Of a stretch of DNA of 52,286 bases, positions 12,560 through 20,438 are shown piece after piece. A program made the translations under genes and the position numbers. Each line of letters begins with the position of its first letter. The first letter of the stretch is position 1. The DNA is taken from the IMG/VR virus record IMGVR_UViG_3300046000_009647, positions 1 to 52,286 of that record; one strand, 5' to 3'. This DNA comes from a virus. The notes beneath the pieces were generated by a model. That model was not told the origin of the DNA, did not search any database, and worked only from the letters and a program-made list of their open reading frames with translations.

Positions 12560-13510
12560 TTATAGATCTGACCAGTCGGCTACAGATTTAGCATAATCAG
12601 TTACACGGGAAGCAAAGAAATCAGTATGACTCTTTCCTGAAGTTAAGTGACCAAACCATTCCATTTGTTTAAGTTGGTTAGGATCTATATCGTTGTATAC
12701 AGAAGAGTATCCAAGTTCTATCATTTTTTCATTTGCTCTAGCTTTGATGAAGTTTTTCAATTGATCTACATTTAGACCTTCAACTGATCCCATTTCAAAT
12801 GCTTTGTCAATGAAATTAAATTCTAATTGAACTGATAAATGACATGCTTCTGTTATTTTGTTTCTTAGTTCGTCTGTGTTTAATTCAGGCTGTTCACTTA
12901 GTAATGTTCTAAATAACCAACAGCCCGCTTGTGAGTGAAGTGATTCATCTCTTACTGACCACTCTACAATTTGTCCTGTACCTTTCATTAAGTTTCTCAA
13001 CTGAAAAGACATTAAAATCGCGAATGAAGAGAATAGATTAACACCCTCCGTGAATGCAGAGAATATAGCCAAAGATTGCGCTCTTTCTTCGATAGTATCG
13101 TTAGGAATTGATAGTAAACGCTCAATTTTAGCTGATGAGGCTTCATCTTCTAAAAATGCTGCAAAATCTTCTAATCCTAATTCTTCATTTAAACGAGCAT
13201 AAGCATGAGCGTGAATTGCTTCAAATGAACCAAAAGTAGAAGTCATTGCTACTATTTCAGGTTTAGGAAACCATTTAGAAACATTTGAAGACCAATAATC
13301 GTTTACATGTACTTCAGTTTGAGCAAATCCTTTTAAAATATTACCTATTAGGTTTTTTTCGGATTCAGAAAGTTTTTGTTTCCAATCATTTAAATCAGAA
13401 GCTAATGGTACCTCATCTGCCAACCAGTGGACTCTTTGCTGGTTTAAATAATAATCAAATGCTTCTTGGTATTCAAAGGGTTTGTAATAGTGACGTGGTT
13501 CAGTTAACAT
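12560..13510 (-). CDS. nrdB: Ribonucleotide reductase small subunit
   Basis: NrdB carries the di-iron centre and tyrosyl radical that NrdA needs. Ligand residues are visible in FEAIHAHAY (E97, H100), with radical Tyr at Y104, in FTEGVNLF (E155), and in RDESLH (E189, H192). The first ligand position, QTEVHV, holds Glu (E66) where E. coli has Asp84. The length of 316 is normal for phage NrdB. The gene lies between the helicase and the inserted HNH gene. Confidence 0.95.
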   Translation of the reverse strand: MLTEPRHYYKPFEYQEAFDYYLNQQRVHWLADEVPLASDLNDWKQKLSESEKNLIGNILKGFAQTEVHVNDYWSSNVSKWFPKPEIVAMTSTFGSFEAIHAHAYARLNEELGLEDFAAFLEDEASSAKIERLLSIPNDTIEERAQSLAIFSAFTEGVNLFSSFAILMSFQLRNLMKGTGQIVEWSVRDESLHSQAGCWLFRTLLSEQPELNTDELRNKITEACHLSVQLEFNFIDKAFEMGSVEGLNVDQLKNFIKARANEKMIELGYSSVYNDIDPNQLKQMEWFGHLTSGKSHTDFFASRVTDYAKSVADWSDL

Positions 13511-13539
13511 AATTTTTTTTAATTTTAAAAGACGTGGTT

Positions 13540-13547
13540 ATAAATAT
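13540..13547 (-). promoter_or_regulatory. ATATTTAT motif before nrdB
   Basis: It lies 29 nt before nrdB and touches the stop codon of the helicase gene. This would allow nrdB to be transcribed late as well as by readthrough. Confidence 0.4.
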
Positions 13548-14932
13548 TATTCAGATTCATTACTTAAACTAAAGTTTTTGAATAAATCACTCATTGCATT
13601 CTTCTCAGTAGGTGAAATTCCTCCAAATTTAGATGCAGGTGCTTGTGGTTGGTTTTTGTAATCTTCAGTATCATCATACTCTCCTAATACTTCAATATGA
13701 CCACAAGAAGTATCAATATTGACATTGTAGGTCATACCATCAGGTCCGTAACGATTCTTTTGAATGTGCCATCTTCCTGTACCTTCTGTTTTGTCTTTCT
13801 TCAATCTTGATTGAGACATACCAAAATCTACAATAGCTTGTTTTTCATATGAACCTGCTGATTTATCACCTTCTACAATCTCATCTTTAGCACCTGCTCT
13901 ATTTACTTGTGAAACAGACCAAATAGGTAAATTTAATTCTTTGGCTAAACCTTTAGTTCCATAATGTAAATCATCAATTTCTTCCTTCTTTTCCTTACGG
14001 CGTGAAGGTGGTTTTAATAAATCAACATAATCAATTAAAATCAAATCAGGTGAAAAACCTAAATCCATTGTTTTCTGAATATGTGATTTAATTGTAGTTA
14101 ATGATGCTCCTTTAGCGGGGTATTCTTTGATGATAATATTATCGTCATATTCCTCTAACATTTCTTTAATTTTATCTTGGTAATTGTGAATATCACTTAC
14201 AGAGATACCTGTATAATAAGCATCGTACCTTTTACCAACATAATCTTCACCTAATTCTAGAGTGTAATGAATTACTTTGTAACCTAATGAACCAGCAAAT
14301 GCACCTAATGCTACTAAATCCCATGATTTACCACCACCAGGACCACCGTAAATTAAACCATAATCACCTCCACCTAAACCACCTTGCAGTAATGTATTTA
14401 AAACGGTCCAAGGTGTAGGTACTACTTTTCTACTTGATTCTCTATAACGAGATTCAATATCTTTTTTATACTCATGACCTAAATTTTTATCAGCACCTGC
14501 TTTTAAAGCATTATCAATTAAAATTCGAATATCATCGTAATGACCACTTTTTAGTAAGTCTACTGAATCGATTAGAGCATTTTTTAATAATTGATTTTTG
14601 CAGAAATTAGAGAATTCTTCTTCAACATACTCTTGATCATCATATTGGGTAGTATAAACTAGTTTTAACTGTTCTTTTACAGCTGTTTGTAAAATATCAT
14701 TGTCAATTTTTTTAATTTCAATCTTTAAAGTATCTAAAGTTGGAGTTGTATGATATTTGTCAAAATAATTTAAGGTTTCAGTTAAAACCCATTTATGACC
14801 AGGGTGTTCGAAATGGCTATCATCAATAATGTCTCTGACATTAAGTAGAAATGCTTTATTTTTAAGTAAAGAACTAATTACTTTTATTTGGAAAGTAGGA
14901 CCGTAATCCTTTAAGGACGAAAATGCAACCAT
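13547..14932 (-). CDS. 41: Replicative DNA helicase, gp41/DnaB-like
   Basis: The 461-residue protein should unwind the fork as a hexamer and partner a primase. The N-terminal helical domain covers about residues 1-150. The RecA-like motor follows: Walker A GGPGGGKS (196-203), a glutamate after LELGEDY near 228, Walker B LILIDYVD near 300, and a sensor segment SVSQVNRAG. The tail is disordered. The genes before it are T4-type replication genes, though an HNH gene interrupts the series. The AAAAGTT leader occurs 6 nt further upstream than in other early genes. Confidence 0.92.
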   Translation of the reverse strand: MVAFSSLKDYGPTFQIKVISSLLKNKAFLLNVRDIIDDSHFEHPGHKWVLTETLNYFDKYHTTPTLDTLKIEIKKIDNDILQTAVKEQLKLVYTTQYDDQEYVEEEFSNFCKNQLLKNALIDSVDLLKSGHYDDIRILIDNALKAGADKNLGHEYKKDIESRYRESSRKVVPTPWTVLNTLLQGGLGGGDYGLIYGGPGGGKSWDLVALGAFAGSLGYKVIHYTLELGEDYVGKRYDAYYTGISVSDIHNYQDKIKEMLEEYDDNIIIKEYPAKGASLTTIKSHIQKTMDLGFSPDLILIDYVDLLKPPSRRKEKKEEIDDLHYGTKGLAKELNLPIWSVSQVNRAGAKDEIVEGDKSAGSYEKQAIVDFGMSQSRLKKDKTEGTGRWHIQKNRYGPDGMTYNVNIDTSCGHIEVLGEYDDTEDYKNQPQAPASKFGGISPTEKNAMSDLFKNFSLSNESE

Positions 14933-14985
14933 TTATATAACTTTTATTTTGTGTGTTTGTAATTTGTAATATATGTAAAAGATGT

Positions 14986-15576
14986 TTAATATCCTAACAT
15001 TTTATTACTTTTCTTTCTATTATCTTCTTTCCAAAGTGGTTGGAAGTTAGTGTAATGATTTAACTTATAAATTTCTTCTTCATTCTTAGCTGATGAAATA
15101 GGTATTATATGGTCTATTTCCCATTCACCATGGTTTTCTAGAGTCATACCTTCAACAAATTGCGATTTTAAATGTTGGGTAAAATCTTCTAAAGTGCAAC
15201 CTAATACTTCTTCTGTTTTTTTTCCTTTTTTATAACTTCCTTTTAAACAATTTTTAAATGAAATTAAAATTAATGATCTAATATTATGAGTTAACCTGAT
15301 ATCAGGATCATTTTTCATTCTAGTTTTTTGATATTCTTTCCTATAACTTGTAGACTTTATATAATTATTTTTAGTATAATTTTTATCATAATCAGGGTTA
15401 TTATCTCTCCAATTTTTTAAATATAATAAGGTTTGAACTTTATTATTTTTTTGGTATTGAGTAACTCTAATTTTATCACAAGATTTACAATAATTATTTT
15501 TTTTATCCTTATTAGATTTATTTGAAGAAAAACTATCTAAAGATTTTTTAATTTTACATTTACTACATTTTTTCAT
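14986..15576 (-). CDS. HNH endonuclease with zinc ribbon (pseudoknot-associated copy 1)
   Basis: The 196-residue product starts with CSKCKIKKSLDSF and NYCKSC, two CxxC pairs that should bind zinc, then a basic linker, then the HNH core WEIDHIIPISSA, with YTNFQPLWKEDNRKKS at the end (about residues 150-190). It is closely related to the HNH protein at 31331-31954. Both genes share an 80-nt leader that folds as a pseudoknot. The gene is inserted between the RNase H and helicase genes. Confidence 0.88.
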   Translation of the reverse strand: MKKCSKCKIKKSLDSFSSNKSNKDKKNNYCKSCDKIRVTQYQKNNKVQTLLYLKNWRDNNPDYDKNYTKNNYIKSTSYRKEYQKTRMKNDPDIRLTHNIRSLILISFKNCLKGSYKKGKKTEEVLGCTLEDFTQHLKSQFVEGMTLENHGEWEIDHIIPISSAKNEEEIYKLNHYTNFQPLWKEDNRKKSNKMLGY

Positions 15577-15585
15577 TTGAAATAA

Positions 15586-15666
15586 GAAACCTACAGCTTT
15601 CAGGGTCGCGGTCCTTACTTGCTATAGGTTCTAAATTAATATTTTATATTTGCACCGCGACAATGC
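15586..15666 (-). ncRNA. Pseudoknot leader RNA, copy 1
   Basis: On the minus strand GTCGCGGT (15661-15654) pairs with ACCGCGAC (15612-15605), and AACCTATAGC (15630-15621) pairs with GCTGTAGGTT (15597-15588). The strands interleave, giving an H-type pseudoknot; an A/T hairpin (AATAT/ATATT) can form in the long loop. It ends 11 nt before the HNH start and begins 4-6 nt after an ATATTTAT motif. The copy at 31965-32045 has compensatory changes. The wobble pair shows that the minus strand is the functional one. Confidence 0.75.
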
Positions 15667-15670
15667 ACGT

Positions 15671-15678
15671 ATAAATAT
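15671..15678 (-). promoter_or_regulatory. Late-promoter-like motif before pseudoknot
   Basis: ATATTTATACGT on the minus strand is followed after a few bases by the conserved GCATTGTCGCGG, as expected if transcription starts at the edge of the structured RNA. Confidence 0.55.
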
Positions 15679-15688
15679 TGAAAACCTA

Positions 15689-16717
15689 TTATTTTTTATG
15701 AGAGTATTTAGTTAAGTATGAAAAGTTAGAACTTAACCAAAATTCTATATTGGGGGAGATTTGCCTTTCTAGTAAATCTGATTTATGTAATTGTAAAAAT
15801 CTTGCTTGATTTAAAGTATAAGGATTTTCATCTATTAATCTTTCCAATACAATTTCATCAGGTTCAGGAATGTTTGGATTTTCTAAAGACATTAACTGCT
15901 CATTAATCATTAATTGTCCTCTAAAATTCCATACATTACCATAAATGCCATTTTCTTCATGACTTTCTAAACTTTTAGAAATAATTTCCTTTAATGTTAC
16001 TTTTTTATCTCCTGTAATTTCAGGGAATAATTTGTATAATTTTTTAGGACCTAATCCTTTAACTCCAGGTAAGTTATCAGAACTATCACCCATTAGCACT
16101 TTGTAATTAATGAAGTTTTGAGGCCATAATCCATACTCATCAAATACTTCTTTGGGTCCATAGAATTTTTTCTTAATTGGAGAGTATACTTGTACTGTAT
16201 CACTACACAATTGTAAGAAATCTTGATCGGCTGACATTATAATGGACGAGTCAAATCTAGGGGCTAAGTAACCAATTAAATCATCTGCTTCTAATTTATC
16301 TCTAGTTATAATGCTGATTGGTAATGTTTTTAGATAATCAATTAATCTTAGCATTTGTTGAGATAACGATGCAGATTCATCTGCTAAGTCATCAAATGAA
16401 GACCAATTTGTAATTCTTTTTAATTTACGATTACCTTTATAATCAGCATACAAATGTTTTCTATTTGTAGTATTTCCTTCACCATCAAAAACACATATTA
16501 CTCTAGTAGGTTGTACTAAATTTACAACGTAAGCTAATGATCTTAAAAATCCAATCATACCCCCAACGTGTGTTCCTTGTGTGTTTGTACTGTTTATAAC
16601 AGCAAATGACCTTAGGAAAGTATTCATACTATCCACTAACAAAACCCTACTGTTTAAATGTAGAGTTTCTGTTTGTGAATCTTCTTTTATGTTGTTTAAA
16701 AGATCTTTATAATCCAT
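15689..16717 (-). CDS. rnh: 5'-3' exonuclease, T4 RNase H-like
   Basis: The 342-residue FEN-family nuclease should remove RNA primers and flaps from lagging-strand fragments. Metal-binding Asp residues are visible in LLVDSMNTF (near 28), CVFDGEG (near 100), LEADDLIGY (near 165) and SADQDFLQL (near 185). The helix-hairpin-helix segment is LPGVKGLGPKKLYKLFPEI, near 220-240. Two bases separate it from uvsX upstream, consistent with an operon. Confidence 0.93.
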   Translation of the reverse strand: MDYKDLLNNIKEDSQTETLHLNSRVLLVDSMNTFLRSFAVINSTNTQGTHVGGMIGFLRSLAYVVNLVQPTRVICVFDGEGNTTNRKHLYADYKGNRKLKRITNWSSFDDLADESASLSQQMLRLIDYLKTLPISIITRDKLEADDLIGYLAPRFDSSIIMSADQDFLQLCSDTVQVYSPIKKKFYGPKEVFDEYGLWPQNFINYKVLMGDSSDNLPGVKGLGPKKLYKLFPEITGDKKVTLKEIISKSLESHEENGIYGNVWNFRGQLMINEQLMSLENPNIPEPDEIVLERLIDENPYTLNQARFLQLHKSDLLERQISPNIEFWLSSNFSYLTKYSHKK

Positions 16718-16719
16718 AA

Positions 16720-17790
16720 TTAAATTTCAGATGTGTCCACTCCTAAGAAATCAAGGTTTTCTTCTTCAACTATATCAAAATCATCGCTTCCTAAGATACT
16801 AGCCCAATTTTTAGAGTGTTCTTTTTTATATTTGTTTATCTCATTAGGTGAATTTTTAATAAACCCATGAGCAGTACTTACAATAGTACCTTTAGCTGTT
16901 ACACCTGTTACGTGATTTTTATCACAAGATACTTTTGTTTTCAAGGCAAATTCAATTTCCTTACCGTTTTTAGTGGCTTTTACTTTTTGAGTACCAGGAC
17001 TAGTTACGTTACCAAAGGTAATAATGAATGAGGCATCAAAAAACATACTATCGCCGCCTTTATTCCTGAGTTTAGGCTGAGCCATTGGCATAAGTGCTGG
17101 TTCAACCCATACTTTATTTACGCAAAGCATTGTATTAGTGTATGATTGTGATTCTTTACGAGACATAATCAATCTTTGATTGATAAAGTTAGCAAATTGT
17201 TGAGACATTGCTCCTGCATTCCACATTGGTGAGTTAGAGTTTTTCTCAATACTCATTTTACATGGAATAGATCCAATTGAATCCCATAAAAACAATAAAT
17301 CATAAGGTAAATTACCTTTCTTTTGCTCGTCTAATAAATCAGCCATAAATGCTGCTACATCTTCAATACATTGTAAAGATTCTCTATCAGCATAAATAAA
17401 GAAACCTTTATAGTCTTTATTACCATTTTCATCAATAGTTTCACCTAAATCAAATCCCATTGCAGACCAGTGTTCCCAACTGTGTTTCATCTCAGTGATG
17501 ATGATAACTGGTAGTACATTAGTTTTTTGTGCTTCGATTGCAGCTTCAATCAGTAATGTAGTTTTACCTGTATTACTGTGACCTCTAACTAAAGTTATAT
17601 GTCCTTTAGGAATACCAGGCATTTCTAACATTTCAGAAACAGGTTCAGTAAATTTAATCCATGCTTGTGGTTTAAAATTAGATGAACTTTGTCCTAGATT
17701 TTTACCTTTTTTGAACTTATCAAGTGAGAAAGTCCCAGTAACTGCCTTTCCGATATTACCGGAAAGGCTTTCTGTTTTTTTACCGGCCAT
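16720..17790 (-). CDS. uvsX: RecA-like recombinase UvsX
   Basis: UvsX forms filaments on single-stranded DNA and drives strand exchange for recombination-dependent replication in T4-like phages. Walker A is GHSNTGKT at residues 70-77, LLFLWDSIGS is the Walker B strand near 165, and NQRLIMSRKESQSYTNTML fits the following helix. The length of 356 is close to T4 UvsX. It lies 7 nt after gene 32, whose product is its natural partner. Confidence 0.93.
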   Translation of the reverse strand: MAGKKTESLSGNIGKAVTGTFSLDKFKKGKNLGQSSSNFKPQAWIKFTEPVSEMLEMPGIPKGHITLVRGHSNTGKTTLLIEAAIEAQKTNVLPVIIITEMKHSWEHWSAMGFDLGETIDENGNKDYKGFFIYADRESLQCIEDVAAFMADLLDEQKKGNLPYDLLFLWDSIGSIPCKMSIEKNSNSPMWNAGAMSQQFANFINQRLIMSRKESQSYTNTMLCVNKVWVEPALMPMAQPKLRNKGGDSMFFDASFIITFGNVTSPGTQKVKATKNGKEIEFALKTKVSCDKNHVTGVTAKGTIVSTAHGFIKNSPNEINKYKKEHSKNWASILGSDDFDIVEEENLDFLGVDTSEI

Positions 17791-17797
17791 AAATTAA

Positions 17798-18649
17798 TTA
17801 ATTGTCACCAAATAAGTCATCAAACTCATCAGCGGTTGGGATTTCTTTTTTAGCTGGGAATGCTTTATTCGCAGTTGGTTTTTTAGTATCTAACTCAAAT
17901 TTAGATGGTGGTGGTGTTGTTGATGGCTCAAAATCTGTAGCAGGTCCATCCATAATGCTTCCTTCTTCTTTAGCTTCTTCTTCTGGGTTTAACCATTCAG
18001 CTAAGAATTGTTTAATTTCTTCAAAAGTATAACGTTTTGAAAATGAAACAGGATCGGGTTGTGTTTCCAACCATTTATTTAACTCATCATTATCATTGCA
18101 TAATGGTGTAGTTTTTAAAGCAGGCATAATACGAGATTTATTGTACTCAGTTCCTGTAGTTTCAGGTCCTACTGTTTCAATTTTCATATCTCTACCTTCC
18201 ATAATATCGGTAAAATCTCCGATATCTTCATCAGCAGCTAATGATAGTAATGATTGATAAATTTCCTTACCAAATTCCCATAAACGTACTCCTTTGTCTT
18301 CTTCACCTCTAACTATAACAGGAGCAAAAACTCTCATTTTTGGTTCAAGTTTTTTAGCTAGTTTCCAGTTTTCAGGTTCTTTAGTTTTACGAAGTTCTTT
18401 AGAAAATTCGATAATTGGGTCTTTTTCACCAAAGTTTGAAGGTGAAATAATTGTTCTTTTCCCGATTCCATAATGGAAGTATAATTCTCTAAATGGATTT
18501 TCGGGGTTGTACTTTGAAGGAACAAACCTTACTAAGGCTTTTCCAACTGTGGGTTTCCAAAAGCTTAATGCTTTTTCATTGTTTTTCATGCCACCTCCTT
18601 TAGGTGCGGATAGGGCATTCAACTTGTTTTGAATCAAGTCTAAATTCAT
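17798..18649 (-). CDS. 32: Single-stranded DNA-binding protein, gp32-like
   Basis: The 283-residue protein should coat single-stranded DNA at forks and recombination sites. It opens with a helical, basic N-terminus, followed by ALSFWKPTVGKALVRFVPSK, typical of the gp32 core. The tail is acidic (TADEFDDLFGDN), used by gp32 to bind replication partners. The Cys/His zinc site of T4 gp32 is not visible. The leader ends in AAAAAGTTATG, like other early genes. It is followed by uvsX. Confidence 0.9.
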   Translation of the reverse strand: MNLDLIQNKLNALSAPKGGGMKNNEKALSFWKPTVGKALVRFVPSKYNPENPFRELYFHYGIGKRTIISPSNFGEKDPIIEFSKELRKTKEPENWKLAKKLEPKMRVFAPVIVRGEEDKGVRLWEFGKEIYQSLLSLAADEDIGDFTDIMEGRDMKIETVGPETTGTEYNKSRIMPALKTTPLCNDNDELNKWLETQPDPVSFSKRYTFEEIKQFLAEWLNPEEEAKEEGSIMDGPATDFEPSTTPPPSKFELDTKKPTANKAFPAKKEIPTADEFDDLFGDN

Positions 18650-18738
18650 AACTTTTTAAATTTAAATGTTAAAACTAATTTATGTGATCGTAAATATAAT
18701 GAAGATAATTCAGGCAGCCAAATATTTTTACAAAGTAA

Positions 18739-18969
18739 TTATTTTCTAGGTTTTGAGAAAACAGATATTACTATTTTACCATCTTCTATAGAAATTTGGT
18801 TTTGATATACTTGGTCAAATCCTAATACATCTCTTAAGTCTTGATTTAAAGGCAATTTTCTAAACATAAATTTTACCTTTTCTAAGTCTTCTTGAGATAT
18901 TTGAGTAGGGGCAAATTCTGTTCCTTCTAATAATTGTTGTTTTGCTTTCTTTAAATTGAAATCTTCCAT
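18739..18969 (-). CDS. Hypothetical protein (76 aa)
   Basis: The product is charged, with an N-terminal helix (NLKKAKQQLLEG) and a C-terminal strand pair (ISIEDGKIVISVFSKPRK). I recognise no family. It lies between gene 32 and a hypothetical gene, 3 nt from the latter, in the replication cluster. The protein at 21859-22080 also begins with a short M-E-x-F-N start, but further similarity is not evident. Confidence 0.6.
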   Translation of the reverse strand: MEDFNLKKAKQQLLEGTEFAPTQISQEDLEKVKFMFRKLPLNQDLRDVLGFDQVYQNQISIEDGKIVISVFSKPRK

Positions 18970-18972
18970 AGC

Positions 18973-19443
18973 CTATAATGTAATTATTTTAAAAATTTTT
19001 GTATCTAAACGCTTTAAATCTCCTGCGTGTGTTAATAATATACAATTTCTATAATCAGTCCAATTGATTGTATATGAAGTATCCAATACCCCATCATTTA
19101 ATGATTTGATTAAATCATTTAAAGCATTAATAGTGTAAAGGGTATTTGATTCTTTCTTTCTATGTAATAAAATTGTATTACCCAATAGCCCATTAGACAT
19201 GTTGTTATGATCTATGTTATAAGTGCAAACGTATTCCTCTGTAGAGGCAACGTATAGAACAAATATCTTATTAAATAAGATTTTGTATTGGGATTGTATA
19301 TGGGATAAAGTACTTTCCAAGTCGTTTTTACTTGAAAACGTACAAAATAGTTTGTTGTTCATGTTATTTAAATCGGGACATATAACATCCATGTCATACT
19401 GGAAATAAATATATGAGGGGTCTATAACCTGTGTATTAATCAT
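18973..19443 (-). CDS. Hypothetical protein in replication cluster
   Basis: The 156-residue product has alternating hydrophobic strands and helices, with LYTINALNDLIKSLNDG near residues 102-118 and TINWTDYRNCILLTHAGDL after it. No motif identifies it. Its leader is an exact AAATAAAAGTTATG, so it is likely regulated with gene 32 and the polymerase. It does not resemble T4 RegA in the parts I can compare. Confidence 0.6.
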   Translation of the reverse strand: MINTQVIDPSYIYFQYDMDVICPDLNNMNNKLFCTFSSKNDLESTLSHIQSQYKILFNKIFVLYVASTEEYVCTYNIDHNNMSNGLLGNTILLHRKKESNTLYTINALNDLIKSLNDGVLDTSYTINWTDYRNCILLTHAGDLKRLDTKIFKIITL

Positions 19444-19472
19444 AACTTTTATTTATACTTTGCTTAAATTGT

Positions 19473-20375
19473 TTATTTATTTTTATATTTCCAAATATAT
19501 CCTTTAGAAGTTTTAATATTTCCTTTACAACACATGACAATTCCTGAGGAGTATATATGAAGATTGGTTTCTATTTCTTTTATATTATTCCATTCTTTAA
19601 TAAATTCTCCATTTTTATTAAATTGTAAAATTTTCTTTTTAGGTTTCAATTCAAAATTAAAATCTAATGGAGAGGTTTTATATCTCCAAATAAAATTATT
19701 AGAGGTTTCTTGGAGCTTATTACAACATGCATAGATATCTGATAGGTTAGTATTAGTATATTTGGAAGCTTTAGTTATACTGTCCCATTCTTGTATAATA
19801 TTACCTTTTAGATCGTACTGTATAACTGATTTTCCTTTTCTATCTTTAGAAAAGATAAAATTGTTATTAATTTTATCAAAATCAAATCTCCAAATAAAGT
19901 TAAAAGCATATTTTGTTTGTTTTCTACAATTAGCTAATATGTTAGAAGCTTTTAATCCTAATTTATTTTCTACACAAATTGCTCCATCCCATTCTTTAAT
20001 AAAATTACCTTCTAAATCATATTGGATTATTTTTTTCTTCCCAACCCCTTTTCTAGCTAATTTAATTTTTTCCCTTGTATTCTTTGTATGAAATTCTACC
20101 CCACTTCCACCGCACATTTGTTTATTTTGTAAATCAAAACCCAAATATCTAAAATATTCTATCCAAAATGATTCTAAGGGTTTCCAATACTTTCTATTTA
20201 AAGAATTAACTTCATCAATATAAGTAAAAATTAAATCTTTACCAAATCTTTTTTTATGGTTATTTTTTCTAAATTTGTTATTAGTTTTACCTATATAAAT
20301 TTTATTAGGATCTCCGTAACAATTAGTAATTAGGTAAATTTTTGTAGTTTGAGGAAGAGTTGTAATATTTATCAT
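19473..20375 (-). CDS. GIY-YIG homing endonuclease with three NUMOD1 repeats
   Basis: The 300-residue product has a GIY-YIG module at the N-terminus (IYLITNCY at 13-20, then YIGKTNNKF at 27-35, with ESFWIEYFRYLGFDLQN near 68-84 and a CGGSG turn). Three repeats of a DNA-binding unit follow, each opening with a form of IQYDLEGNFIKEWD and closing with IWRF, IWRY or IWKY. The usual number is one or two, so DNA reading may be extended. It lies between the polymerase and a hypothetical gene, with the ATATTTAT motif 27 nt upstream. Confidence 0.88.
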   Translation of the reverse strand: MINITTLPQTTKIYLITNCYGDPNKIYIGKTNNKFRKNNHKKRFGKDLIFTYIDEVNSLNRKYWKPLESFWIEYFRYLGFDLQNKQMCGGSGVEFHTKNTREKIKLARKGVGKKKIIQYDLEGNFIKEWDGAICVENKLGLKASNILANCRKQTKYAFNFIWRFDFDKINNNFIFSKDRKGKSVIQYDLKGNIIQEWDSITKASKYTNTNLSDIYACCNKLQETSNNFIWRYKTSPLDFNFELKPKKKILQFNKNGEFIKEWNNIKEIETNLHIYSSGIVMCCKGNIKTSKGYIWKYKNK

Positions 20376-20402
20376 TGTTGTATGTTTAATTGTGTTGCAA
20401 CA

Positions 20403-20410
20403 ATAAATAT
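20403..20410 (-). promoter_or_regulatory. Late-promoter-like motif ATATTTAT
   Basis: It lies 27 nt before the GIY-YIG gene at 19473-20375 and reads ATATTTATTGTTGCAAC on the minus strand. Confidence 0.5.
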
Positions 20411-20420
20411 TACTTCTTTA

Positions 20421-20438
20421 AGCCTCTATTCAGAGGCT
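20421..20438. terminator. Hairpin at the end of the polymerase gene
   Basis: AGCCTCT pairs with AGAGGCT around four bases and overlaps the polymerase stop codon. The minus strand continues TTAAAG, a poor T run; the plus strand continues TTTTATTTTTTT. It may be an inefficient terminator or protect the 3' end. Confidence 0.4.

Noticed and set aside
15640-15660. TATATTTG on the plus strand inside both pseudoknot leaders, matching the Bacteroidetes -7 box
   Set aside because: No conserved -33 element lies at the proper distance in both copies, and no plus-strand gene follows. The match is part of the A/T-rich loop.
15586-15666. Possibility that the pseudoknot is a known riboswitch, ribozyme, HEARO/OMEGA RNA or group I intron core
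   Set aside because: Conserved bases of SAM-II, preQ1, twister, HDV-like and hammerhead RNAs, and group I P7, are not visible; HEARO RNAs go with IscB-type proteins, which these HNH proteins are not. A database search is still needed.
17802-18032. Plus-strand open frame opposite gene 32, and others like it (for example 10675-10890, 13285-13512, 28373-28633, 43094-43318, 45913-46155)
   Set aside because: Each lies opposite a well-supported minus-strand gene, has no family signature and has composition expected of a shadow frame.
18973-19443. Candidate regA gene near gene 32
   Set aside because: The 156-residue product shares no recognisable segment with T4 RegA (122 residues).
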